A stretch of DNA of 20,722 nucleotides, from NCBI GenBank assembly GCA_964521085.1, contig CAZFPL010000050.1, positions 1 to 20,722 of the forward strand. Direction: 5' to 3'. The notes below the pieces were generated by a model, which made no database searches, was not told the DNA's origin, and worked only from the letters and a program-made list of their open reading frames with translations. Shown piece by piece: positions 1 through 7,154 of this stretch; within the stretch, counting starts at the first letter, position 1, and the number at the start of each line of letters is the position of its first letter. A program made the translations under genes and the position numbers. The DNA is from JAFGKK01 sp964521085 (GTDB lineage: Bacteria; Chloroflexota; Anaerolineae; Anaerolineales; RBG-16-64-43).

Positions 1-1092
1 AGCGGTTGGAGAAGGTGTTGGCTTCCGCTGCAGCCGCCTTTCGATCACAGAAGTGGCTATGAGAATCGCTCCGTATACAACGGCCGCTGCGATCCAGCGC
101 AGATCCCACCCCTTGCGGACGGTGACCGAGGGAACAAGCGTGACGGTTTTTTCGCCCGCGGAGGCGACGAATTTTTCCGGGGCCGACATCGCGCCGATGA
201 TCTCCCCGCGCGATTGGCCCCATGCCATCATCCCGGCATACGCGCGGGCTTCATCCTCTTTTTCCCCGTATGAAAGGTGCGCACCGACCGTCCTACCAAA
301 CCACCATCCATCCCAGGGAAGGTTGGACGCCAAGCTGGGATCGGCAAAAATCCATTCGGTACCGTCGTAAATCTCCACCCAGGCGTGCGCTCCGGCGGGG
401 CTTCCCCAGCTGCTTGTTTGCGAGTAAAGCGGAGGCCACCCATACGGGAATAGCAATCCGGAAACGGACTTCGCCGGGATGCCATCGGCCCGCGCGAGGG
501 CGGTCATCAGATTCGCGAATTCACCGCATCCCCCCACCCGGGTGCGATACGCCGCCAGGGCGGAAAGAGTTCCGCCTTCGCGGGTCCCCTTCGGCCAGGA
601 AAGAAAATGCGCGGTGAAGGAAAAAAGGCGAAATGCCGTTTCCCGGGTGGTTTCTTCCTTTAATTCGACCGCTTGACCGGCGATTTCCGGCGCGTCCGAT
701 TCGATCTCCGCCTGGGGCGAAAGGTATCGCGCTTCATCGGACTCCGTCCACCGGACGGTACCCTGCTTCAGCGCAACCGAATAGGAAATTAACGCCTTGG
801 CAATCCCATCCCTACCGGTTTTTCCCGTGAGATGGAGAACCACCGTCGATTTGGATTCGATTCTCTCTTCCGTTCCGCCCCATTCCACTCCGGCTGCACT
901 CACCGCTTGGTAGGGGCCGCTGCGAGGGAGCATCACCGCCAGCGAAACATCCGTTCCCGGCCGACCGCCGGAGGAAAAGGAATATTGTTCGGATACGAAA
1001 TACGAAACGTCGGTCGGCAGGCTGAAGAACACCGCCGCCGGAGGGACGATCATCAGGATAAGATACAAACCGATGCGTATGATTCGCTTCAT
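1..1092 (-). CDS. Membrane-anchored transglutaminase-like protein (3' end cut by window edge)
   Basis: Reading from ATG at 1092 the frame stays open for 364 codons to the window edge, so the C-terminus is missing. Residues 5-24 are a signal peptide or membrane anchor. Residues 180-255 carry the transglutaminase-core triad: Cys189 in GGCGEFANL, His236 in HAWVEIY and Asp251 in FADPS. Residues 331-349 form a second membrane helix, followed by a basic stretch (ERRLQRK) and a Pro-rich start of a tail. The core therefore probably sits outside the cell, tethered at its C-terminal side. In bacteria this fold usually acts as a cysteine protease or peptide cross-linker; the substrate is not visible here. 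The start is supported by AGGGAGGA about 6 nt upstream. The gene diverges from the methyltransferase at 1217. The fold is fairly certain; the biochemical role is inferred. Confidence 0.85.
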   Translation of the reverse strand, partial: MKRIIRIGLYLILMIVPPAAVFFSLPTDVSYFVSEQYSFSSGGRPGTDVSLAVMLPRSGPYQAVSAAGVEWGGTEERIESKSTVVLHLTGKTGRDGIAKALISYSVALKQGTVRWTESDEARYLSPQAEIESDAPEIAGQAVELKEETTRETAFRLFSFTAHFLSWPKGTREGGTLSALAAYRTRVGGCGEFANLMTALARADGIPAKSVSGLLFPYGWPPLYSQTSSWGSPAGAHAWVEIYDGTEWIFADPSLASNLPWDGWWFGRTVGAHLSYGEKEDEARAYAGMMAWGQSRGEIIGAMSAPEKFVASAGEKTVTLVPSVTVRKGWDLRWIAAAVVYGAILIATSVIERRLQRKPTPSPTA

Positions 1093-1120
1093 GCGGAAAA
1101 TCCTCCCTGCGTGGAAATTA

Positions 1121-1147
1121 ATTTTACCCCTCCTGAAAGGTTTTCAA
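1121..1147 (-). promoter_or_regulatory. Possible promoter of the transglutaminase-like gene
   Basis: On the minus strand, TTGAAA (1142-1147) and TAAAAT (1121-1126) are separated by 15 nt, shorter than the ideal 17. They lie 29 nt upstream of the ATG at 1092. This is a weak sequence-only prediction within a 124-nt divergent intergenic region. Confidence 0.3.
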
Positions 1148-1153
1148 CCATGG

Positions 1154-1159
1154 TATAGT
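1154..1159 (+). promoter_or_regulatory. Possible -10 box of the methyltransferase gene
   Basis: TATAGT on the plus strand, preceded by GG, lies about 58 nt upstream of the GTG at 1217. No convincing -35 hexamer is seen at 16-18 nt. It resembles the TATAAT boxes found elsewhere in the window, which also lack a clear -35. Confidence 0.35.
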
Positions 1160-1204
1160 ATTCCCCCGATAAAGCCCGAACGAAAATTCAAACACCCTCA
1201 ATGT

Positions 1205-1210
1205 GGGAGG
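1205..1210 (+). promoter_or_regulatory. Ribosome binding site deciding the GTG start at 1217
   Basis: GGGAGG lies 6 nt before the GTG at 1217. No comparable site precedes the in-frame ATGs at 1073 or 1250, so the GTG is the preferred start. Confidence 0.7.
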
Positions 1211-1216
1211 CTCGCA

Positions 1217-1972
1217 GTGCCGATTGCACGATTCACAATCCCCGTCCCGATGCCGGAAATCCTTTACCGGTTCCTCAAAAAGATCCGCGACGGCTTCCGT
1301 GGACAGGGCGCTCCCAAACCGCCCGCGGCGGCGCGCGAGCTCAACCTCCAAGGGGATCGCGACATCGAATGGACATGGATCAGCGCCAACATGCCTTCCG
1401 GGCCGGGCCGGGCGTTCGATTTCGGCACGGGGGAAAGCAATCTGGCGTTCGAAGCCTCCTTACGAGGTTTCCGGGTCACCAGCATTGATCTGACCCCTCC
1501 CCTCAACCGCTTTTTTACGCATACCGGCGTCGAGTACTTGCAGGCCGATGTGTTGACCATGCGGTTGCCCAGAGACTCCTTCGATTTGGTCATCAATTGT
1601 TCGACGGTGGAACACGTCGGCCTTTCGGGCCGCTACGGAGTTACGGATCGGCGCCCGGACGGGGATCTCGAGGCGATGCAAATTCTGCGCCGGGCGATGA
1701 AACGAGGCGGGAAAATGCTGCTGACGATCCCGGTCGGGAAGGATCAGGTTTTCGATCCGCTCTGCCGCGTGTATGGGAAGAAACGCCTGCCTCAGCTGAC
1801 CGCCGGCTTCGCCATTTTAAAGGAGGAGTACTGGCGGAAGAAAGACACGAACCTTTGGTCGCCGTGTTCCCGGGCGGAAGCGCTTGCTTTCCAGGCCGAA
1901 GCTGGTTCGTGGGATTATCTTGAAAATATCTATGCGTTGGGTTGTCTGGTGTTGAAGAAAACGGGACGGTAA
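1217..1972 (+). CDS. Class I SAM-dependent methyltransferase (DUF268-like)
   Basis: A protein of 251 residues with a Rossmann-type SAM site: motif I FDFGTGES at 67-74, an acidic residue at the end of strand 2 (Asp91 in SIDLTP), Asp111 in QADVL, and FDLVINCSTVEHVGL at 122-136. The segment VEHVGLSGRYG followed by DGDLEAM resembles the DUF268 pattern of glycan-associated methyltransferases; I recognise this from memory only. The acceptor substrate is unknown. There is no signal peptide, so it is cytoplasmic, with a basic N-terminal helix (LYRFLKKIRDGFRG). The GTG start is chosen because of GGGAGG 6 nt upstream; the frame opens earlier, at 1073, but that would overlap the divergent gene. It is the only plus-strand gene in the window and ends in a hairpin shared with the convergent alpha-galactosidase gene. 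Confidence 0.85.
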   Translation: MPIARFTIPVPMPEILYRFLKKIRDGFRGQGAPKPPAAARELNLQGDRDIEWTWISANMPSGPGRAFDFGTGESNLAFEASLRGFRVTSIDLTPPLNRFFTHTGVEYLQADVLTMRLPRDSFDLVINCSTVEHVGLSGRYGVTDRRPDGDLEAMQILRRAMKRGGKMLLTIPVGKDQVFDPLCRVYGKKRLPQLTAGFAILKEEYWRKKDTNLWSPCSRAEALAFQAEAGSWDYLENIYALGCLVLKKTGR

Positions 1973-1996
1973 TCGAAATAATTCCGAAGAGGTCGC

Positions 1997-2026
1997 CCCT
2001 CCCAACCCTTTCCAGGGCTGGGAGGG
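1997..2026. terminator. Hairpin between convergent genes, likely bidirectional terminator
   Basis: CCCTCCCA (1997-2004) pairs with TGGGAGGG (2019-2026), and CCCT (2006-2009) pairs with AGGG (2014-2017) around a TTCC loop, with one internal mismatch. It lies in the 70 nt between the stops of the methyltransferase (1972) and the alpha-galactosidase (2043). Neither side has a T-tract, so it is not a textbook intrinsic terminator. Confidence 0.5.
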
Positions 2027-2042
2027 ACAGAATGCATGGATT

Positions 2043-3206
2043 TCAGCTTTTTATTTTCAGCAATATCGTTTCATGCGGTTGAACCCGCTGAACCAGCTCC
2101 TGCTTGAAATCGGCGACGTCCTCCCCGCTCCAAATATTCCGCGCCAGTTTTGGAGCGTCCAGCATTCCGATATCGCCAGCCTTTACGCGGACATCCTCGC
2201 CCTGCGATCCGCGGTTGATCAGCGCGACGGCGGCCGAACCGTCCGCCAGCGGCTTCAGCCAAACTTCGCTTCGGCCGGAGCACTTCACCCGCCGCGCAGG
2301 CTTTCCGAGCGGATCCTGATTCACCGCCAGCACGTCGCGGTTCATCAGCAGCGCCGCCGTATCCGGTTCCAGCTTCCGAACGTCGCACCCGATCATCAAC
2401 GGCGAGCAGGCCATGCACCACATGGACATGTGGGTTTGATATTCGATCTGCGACATACCCACTCCCGAAATCTGGCCTTTTCCCTTAAGACCGACGACGA
2501 GCATATCGAGGTCGTTCCATCCCCCGGGGCCGCCGAACTCGGCCAGATCGGCCGCGATATCCAGCGAAACACCCACGCCGATCGCATACGCCTTCCAATC
2601 CGCCATCCAGATGTTCACCCAGCTGTCGTACACATCCCCCGATACCCGCCACATATGCCCGCCCGCCTTCCGGCCCCACAAGTGCGGGGACCTTCCACCC
2701 CACTCGCACAGGGAAAAGAGAAATTTCCGCCCGGTCTTGCGCAAGGCATTTCCCATCTTGGTGTAGCGTTCGATCGCCGTCGCCTGATCTTCCGGTGCAC
2801 TGCAATAGTCGTACTTGAGATAATCGATTCCCCAGGAGGCCCACAAACGCGCATCCTGCTCTTCGAAGCCGAGGCTTCCGGGATAATGGCCGCAGGTTTG
2901 TTCCGCGGCGTCGGAGTATATGCCGATCCTCAATCCGATCCCGTGTACGTGATCCGCAAGGGCTTTGATCCCGCTCGGGAACCTCTCGGGATCGGGAACC
3001 AGGTCGCCGTGGCTGTCGCGTCCGCTCTTTTGCGACCAGCAATCGTCGATCACGACATACCCGTACCCGCAATCCGAGAGTCCGGAGGATACGATCGCAT
3101 CCGCGGTTTCCCGGATCACGGCTTCGTTTACTTTGTGGCCGAACATGTTCCACGAATTCCACCCCATGGGCGGCGTTGCGGCCAACGGTTTCGATTCCAT
3201 CCTCAT
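2043..3206 (-). CDS. Alpha-galactosidase, glycoside hydrolase family 27
   Basis: A retaining exo-hydrolase that removes terminal alpha-galactose. With the start at 3206 it has 387 residues. GH27 landmarks appear in order: PPMGWNSWN at 12-20, IDDCW at 53-57, LRIGIYSD at 92-99, the nucleophile Asp133 in LKYDYC, the acid/base Asp191 in MWRVSGDVYDSW (with Arg187 four residues before it), GGWNDLDML at 228-236 and VNQDPLG at 295-301. A beta-sandwich C-terminal domain follows from about 305. There is no signal peptide, so it acts in the cytoplasm on imported oligosaccharides. The frame opens at 3296, but a TATAAT box at 3258-3263 lies inside that extension and GGAGG precedes the ATG at 3206 by 4 nt and the ATG at 3200 by 10 nt, so the real start is 3206 or 3200. 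Together with the nearby GH5 and GH3 genes it suggests galactomannan-type substrates. Confidence 0.93.
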   Translation of the reverse strand: MRMESKPLAATPPMGWNSWNMFGHKVNEAVIRETADAIVSSGLSDCGYGYVVIDDCWSQKSGRDSHGDLVPDPERFPSGIKALADHVHGIGLRIGIYSDAAEQTCGHYPGSLGFEEQDARLWASWGIDYLKYDYCSAPEDQATAIERYTKMGNALRKTGRKFLFSLCEWGGRSPHLWGRKAGGHMWRVSGDVYDSWVNIWMADWKAYAIGVGVSLDIAADLAEFGGPGGWNDLDMLVVGLKGKGQISGVGMSQIEYQTHMSMWCMACSPLMIGCDVRKLEPDTAALLMNRDVLAVNQDPLGKPARRVKCSGRSEVWLKPLADGSAAVALINRGSQGEDVRVKAGDIGMLDAPKLARNIWSGEDVADFKQELVQRVQPHETILLKIKS

Positions 3207-3210
3207 CCGG

Positions 3211-3215
3211 CCTCC
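3211..3215 (-). promoter_or_regulatory. Ribosome binding site of the alpha-galactosidase gene
   Basis: GGAGG on the minus strand. Its spacing is 4 nt to the ATG at 3206 and 10 nt to the ATG at 3200. The upstream in-frame ATGs at 3236 and 3251 have no comparable site. Confidence 0.65.
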
Positions 3216-3257
3216 ATACTGTTTCGAATCGGCCATCCCCCGCTTTTCCATGGGCGG

Positions 3258-3263
3258 ATTATA
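3258..3263 (-). promoter_or_regulatory. -10 box of the alpha-galactosidase gene
   Basis: A perfect TATAAT in the context GGGTATAATCCGCCC on the minus strand. Transcription would begin near 3251, giving a leader of about 45 nt before the preferred ATG. No good -35 is seen 16-18 nt upstream (the bases there are T-rich, near ACTTTT). The position is just after the end of the upstream lipoprotein gene (3305), so the two genes need not share a transcript. Confidence 0.6.
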
Positions 3264-3304
3264 CCCGAGGGATAGGGAAAAAAGTTCCTTCCACATGCAT
3301 TCGG

Positions 3305-4240
3305 TTATTGGATTTGGATCGATTGCGCCAGAGCATCCAGCAACAGGAGTGACGGGATAAACTCATCTGGTTTGGTGTTGTTGATTTTCGCGCTCATCTT
3401 CTGCAGATACTCGAAGAAGGACGCGTCGTCAATATCCTTCGGGAAGGGAATCCCGCCTGCGGGGAGCGGAGTCAGTACATTGCTGTCGGCGGGCAGGAAC
3501 GATGCGTTAACCGGCATTTTCATCGATATGTAATATCCTCCGTCGCTGGAAAGGCCGACGTAATAATAGAAAATATCATTGTTATTGACCGGAAAGTAAT
3601 CCATGAAGACCTGTGTAAGGTACCGGACTCCGATTCCATAGGCGGAGGGCAGCTTGGTTATATGTGCGCAAAATCTGTCCATCAACAATCCTGAAGGCAC
3701 CGGATCGTTCGGCCGGCTTTGAAACCCCCGCAGCGTATCGATGATATATCCAGTCATTTTTGAAAAACCCGCGAATTCATCGGCATGGAAGATGATGATT
3801 TCGGGTGTGATGTCGGTCGTCCGGACCGCGTACCCTTGCAGGGTAACGACCCAGTGTTCCGGAAGCGGGCCGATAGACGGATTGACATACGGCCATTCCT
3901 CCCGCGTGGTGGTTTCCAGCGTTGCGAACTGGGCGAGCCCGCTAGGGATGACGAACTTGACCACCCCCAATTCCACCTCCAGATCCGGAACCGGTGTCGC
4001 GGCCGCAGTCCTGCTGGCGGTCGCAGACGGGGAGACTGTTATTACATCCGTTTTGGTTTTCGTCTTCAAAGGGGTGACGGTCAGCGTCAGGGTGTGGGAG
4101 GGGGTTTTCGTACCGGGGATTCTTGTATCGGTTGCCGTGGCCGGCACCGGTGTTTCCGGGGGAGTGGCCGCGATCGGGGAGACGTCACACGCCCACAACA
4201 GACCGATTGGCAATATCCACCCCAGGAGCCGGATTTTCAA
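3305..4240 (-). CDS. Lipoprotein of unknown function
   Basis: A 311-residue protein I do not recognise. Residues 1-17 form a lipoprotein signal peptide with lipobox LWAC (Cys18), followed by a Thr/Pro/Lys-rich linker to about residue 88 (repeats of TxTP and TKTKTK) and then a folded domain of about 220 residues rich in aromatics (for example FHADEFAGF, IFYYYVGL). It is therefore expected on the outer face of the membrane, with the folded part held away from it. The start is an unusual TTG at 4240, supported by a strong GAGGGGAGGGG-type ribosome site directly upstream; no other in-frame start keeps the signal peptide intact. It lies 43 nt beyond the palindromic repeat and 98 nt upstream of the alpha-galactosidase ATG. 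No enzyme motif is visible; a binding or structural role is possible but not shown. Confidence 0.8.
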   Translation of the reverse strand: MKIRLLGWILPIGLLWACDVSPIAATPPETPVPATATDTRIPGTKTPSHTLTLTVTPLKTKTKTDVITVSPSATASRTAAATPVPDLEVELGVVKFVIPSGLAQFATLETTTREEWPYVNPSIGPLPEHWVVTLQGYAVRTTDITPEIIIFHADEFAGFSKMTGYIIDTLRGFQSRPNDPVPSGLLMDRFCAHITKLPSAYGIGVRYLTQVFMDYFPVNNNDIFYYYVGLSSDGGYYISMKMPVNASFLPADSNVLTPLPAGGIPFPKDIDDASFFEYLQKMSAKINNTKPDEFIPSLLLLDALAQSIQIQ

Positions 4241-4282
4241 TTTCCCCTCCCCTCGCGGTCAAGGCGCACTGCCCGACTGTTG

Positions 4283-4469
4283 TCATCCCCGCGTGTTCCC
4301 AGCCTGCCCTCGCGGAGCATGTTGCCATCGATTCTATTTTTAGATGACAACATGATTGCGAAGCGAGGGCGGGGATCCAGAGGATTTGTTTCGGTAAACA
4401 CCCAGGCTGTTTCTGTATGCCCGCCCCCGGCCAGATCACCGATGACAGGCTACGCACACGCGGGTATGA
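4283..4469. repeat. Palindromic non-coding repeat (MITE/REP-like) between two genes
   Basis: About 187 bp with imperfect 15-bp inverted ends: TCATCCCCGCGTGTT (4283-4297) against CACACGCGGGTATGA (4455-4469), 13 of 15 matching. The left half is a nested palindrome: ATCCCCGC (4285-4292) pairs with GCGGGGAT (4369-4376), GCCCTCGC (4306-4313) with GCGAGGGC (4363-4370), and CATGTTGcCATC (4318-4329) with GATGaCAACATG (4343-4354). It contains no coding capacity. The GCGGGGATCCAG-type core is typical of dispersed palindromic repeats in bacterial genomes. Its right end stops 3 nt before the stop codon of the GH3 gene on the opposite strand, so the GH3 transcript runs directly into it. Copy number cannot be judged from one copy. 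Confidence 0.65.
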
Positions 4470-4472
4470 CGA

Positions 4473-6431
4473 TCATTCTACGACCGCTTCACATTCCATC
4501 CATTGTATCGGGACAGCCGTTGGATCTCCCAGACCGTACCCAAACGGGAAGAGGGGCGCCTGACAGCCCGTCAACTCCGCGGAATTATTCACGTTGATCG
4601 GCAATTGTTCGTTCGAGCGCGGCCAGGAGTACGACGTCTTGCCGCTGAAGGGATAATCGCCGAACAGCACATCCGCAACCGCCGCCCCTTCCGAACCCGG
4701 CAGCCAAGCGGCCACCCAGGCGTCGGCCAGCGGATACTGATCCGTGATCACCAACGGGCGGCCGGAAATAATCACCACGATCAGTTTTTCCACCTTGGAA
4801 CGCATCCGCTCGATGATGTCGATATCATCCTGCGAAAGCCGCAGGTCGGCCCGATCCCCGACACCCTCCGCGTAGCCGGTTTCGGCGACAACCACAATTC
4901 CCACTTCCGCCGTCCCGGCGAGATCGTTAAACATTCCGGCGCTGCGATAGAGCACCTTGGTGTTGCCGCCCGCCTGCAAACGAATCCCGTCCAGGATGGT
5001 CGATCCCACCACATCGTTGAAGTTCGTCCCCTGCCATTGGAGGGTCCACCCTCCGGATTGCAGTCCGGTGTTGTCCGCGGCGATTCCGGCCACCAAGATC
5101 TCGGGGGTGTTTCCGTCGATCGGTAGGGCATCCGAATCATTCTTAAGCAGGACGAGCGATTCCCGCACGGCCCGGGCGGCCAGCTCGAGGTGCCCCGTCG
5201 CGCGCACGGTCTGCTGGTAAACCGGATCGGCATACGGGTGATCGAACAACCCGAGCAGGAACTTCACCCGCAGGATGCGCGTTACGGCGTCGTCGATGCG
5301 CTCCAGGGTGACGTCCTCGTTCTTCACCGCCTGCTGAAGCGAAGTGATGAAATTCGAGGGCGCGGCGGAGAGCATCGCCATGTCGATCCCGGCATTGACC
5401 GCCGTCACCACCGATTCGTAATAATCGTCAGGATTAATCTGGCTGATCCCATCCCAGTCGGAGACGACGAAACCCTGGAAATCCAATTCACCCTTGAGCA
5501 CGCCGGTGATCAGGTAACGCTGGGCGTGCATTTTGGTGCCGTTCCAGCTGCTGAAGGAAACCATCACCGACATCGCCCCGGCGCCGACCGCCGCCCGGTA
5601 CGGCGGGAGGAACAGCGCCCGGAGGGTTTCCTCATTCACCTGCATATTTCCCTGGTCGAGCATGTAGGCGACGCCCATGATATTCTGTTCCGAGGAGGCC
5701 CAGATTGTGCCGCCGTCGCCGAGATAATGTTTTGCGGTGGCGAGGACTCCGATCGTCTGTCCCGGTGCGGGCGTGATTTCTTCCGGTACGGATTGGAGAC
5801 CCTGGATATATGCCGCGCCGAGTTCGGAGACCAGGGCGGTCTCTTCGCCGTATCCTTCATAAGTCCGCCCCCAGCGAATATCCTGCGGGACGGCCACCAC
5901 GGGCCCGAAGTTCCAGTTGATTCCCAGCGCCAGCATTTCCTCGGCGGTGGCCTGCCCGATCAGGCGCACCAATTCCGGATCGCGCGCCGCGCCGAGCCCG
6001 ATGTTCTGCGGAAAAACCGTCGCTCCCATCAAATGTCCCACGCCGTGAATTGCATCGATTCCATAAAGGATCGGGATGGCCAGCCGGGTGGAGAGCGCCT
6101 CTCTCTGGAAGCCGTCCACCATGTCGATCCAGCCCGAGATGGTATTTTCCAGCGGGATGCCGCTGCCGCCGCTCAAGACCGAGCCGAGGAGGAGACGGCT
6201 GACATCCCCGGAGATCAGGCCGTCGGTCGCCACCTGGGTCATCTGGCCGATCTTCTCGTCGATGTTCATCCGCGCCAGCAGATCCGCCACGCGGACTTCG
6301 ACCGGGTTGGAGGCATCCAAATAAGCCGCCGCTGCCGGAGTCGGGGTGGAGAGCGGCGTGGCAGAGGCGGTCGGGGAACAGCCCGCCAGCAGCACAAGAC
6401 CCAAAAAGAAAAATCCAAGCGTCCGTTTCAT
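4473..6431 (-). CDS. Glycoside hydrolase family 3 beta-glucosidase lipoprotein
   Basis: A 652-residue exo-acting beta-glycosidase, probably on 1,3- or 1,4-beta-glucans or cello-oligosaccharides. The signal peptide ends in lipobox LAGC (Cys18), followed by a short Thr/Pro/Ala linker to about residue 36, so it is held on the cell surface. The GH3 N-terminal barrel spans about 45-390, with DEKIGQM at 58-64, the substrate loop AKHYLGDGGT at 233-242 and the nucleophile Asp325 in VVSDWDG. The C-terminal domain begins near 415 (RESLVLLKND) and holds ETGYAEGVGD at 517-526; Glu522 fits the acid/base position of barley exoglucanase ExoI. The end, FPFGYGL at 628-634, is typical of the family. It starts 15 nt after the second ATPase gene, so it probably belongs to the export operon. 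Its ribosome site (GGGAAAA) is weak. The palindromic repeat follows the stop immediately. Confidence 0.93.
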   Translation of the reverse strand: MKRTLGFFFLGLVLLAGCSPTASATPLSTPTPAAAAYLDASNPVEVRVADLLARMNIDEKIGQMTQVATDGLISGDVSRLLLGSVLSGGSGIPLENTISGWIDMVDGFQREALSTRLAIPILYGIDAIHGVGHLMGATVFPQNIGLGAARDPELVRLIGQATAEEMLALGINWNFGPVVAVPQDIRWGRTYEGYGEETALVSELGAAYIQGLQSVPEEITPAPGQTIGVLATAKHYLGDGGTIWASSEQNIMGVAYMLDQGNMQVNEETLRALFLPPYRAAVGAGAMSVMVSFSSWNGTKMHAQRYLITGVLKGELDFQGFVVSDWDGISQINPDDYYESVVTAVNAGIDMAMLSAAPSNFITSLQQAVKNEDVTLERIDDAVTRILRVKFLLGLFDHPYADPVYQQTVRATGHLELAARAVRESLVLLKNDSDALPIDGNTPEILVAGIAADNTGLQSGGWTLQWQGTNFNDVVGSTILDGIRLQAGGNTKVLYRSAGMFNDLAGTAEVGIVVVAETGYAEGVGDRADLRLSQDDIDIIERMRSKVEKLIVVIISGRPLVITDQYPLADAWVAAWLPGSEGAAVADVLFGDYPFSGKTSYSWPRSNEQLPINVNNSAELTGCQAPLFPFGYGLGDPTAVPIQWMECEAVVE

Positions 6432-6446
6432 ATTTTTTCCCGGTTT

Positions 6447-7154
6447 CTATTTGCCGGGCGCGGAAAGCGCGCCGTCTTTCAGGGTAAGCACCTGCTGGGC
6501 ATATTTGTCCACCAGCGGATCGTGCGAAGCCATGAGCAGGGTGATGTGCGTTGTGTCGACCAGGCTGCGCAGGAAGCCCAAAATCTCGTGCGTTGTTTTG
6601 CTGTCGAGTTCGCCGGTCGGTTCGTCGGCCAGAATGAGACGGGCGTTGTTGGCCAGCGCGCGCGCGATCGCCACCCGTTGCTGCTGCCCGCCCGACATTT
6701 CGTACGGCCGATGGTCGCGCCAGCGGCTCAGCCCGACCAGCTCCAGGCATTCCAATGTGCGCCGATGGCTTTCCTTCGGATCGGTGCCTTTGATCCGGAG
6801 CAGCAACTCGACATTCTCATACGTGGAAAGGGTCGCCAAGAGCCCGAACGATTGGAACACCAATCCGATCTGCTCCCTGCGCCAGACGGTGAGTTCCTGA
6901 TCCGTCATCTCCGCGAGGTTCCGCCCGAGGACACGCACGGTTCCCGACGTCGGGCGGTCCAAGCCGGCCAGGCAGTTCAAGAGAGTCGTTTTGCCGCTGC
7001 CCGAACGGCCGCGGAGGACGATGAACTGACCTGTATTCACCTTCAGGTCGATGCCCCGCAGTGCGGGTACGCCGTCCCCGCCCGCACTGGAGCGGCACGG
7101 GTAAATCCGCCAGAGTTTTTCGGTGTCGATAGCCAGTGCCGTTTTCGCGGTCAC
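6447..7154 (-). CDS. ABC transporter ATPase, MacB/LolD type (second ATPase)
   Basis: A 235-residue nucleotide-binding subunit with every catalytic element: Walker A GRSGSGKT at 49-56, Q-loop Gln101, signature MSGGQ at 153-157, Walker B ILADE at 174-178 with catalytic Glu178, D-loop GELD and H-loop His211 in ASHD. ADEPTGELD is characteristic of the MacB/LolD/FtsE group, which drives FtsX-type permeases rather than classic transport. It begins with GTG at 7154, overlapping the stop of the preceding ATPase gene by 4 nt (GTGA), with an AGGAGGA ribosome site inside that gene. The natural partner is the permease at 8242-11148, probably as a heterodimer with the first ATPase. The cargo is not visible. 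Confidence 0.93.
   Translation of the reverse strand: MTAKTALAIDTEKLWRIYPCRSSAGGDGVPALRGIDLKVNTGQFIVLRGRSGSGKTTLLNCLAGLDRPTSGTVRVLGRNLAEMTDQELTVWRREQIGLVFQSFGLLATLSTYENVELLLRIKGTDPKESHRRTLECLELVGLSRWRDHRPYEMSGGQQQRVAIARALANNARLILADEPTGELDSKTTHEILGFLRSLVDTTHITLLMASHDPLVDKYAQQVLTLKDGALSAPGK

Noticed and set aside
4185..4457. Possible 90-residue protein across the palindromic repeat
   Set aside because: It is made of the repeat itself and has no ribosome site or domain; palindromic repeats of this kind often give such shadow translations.
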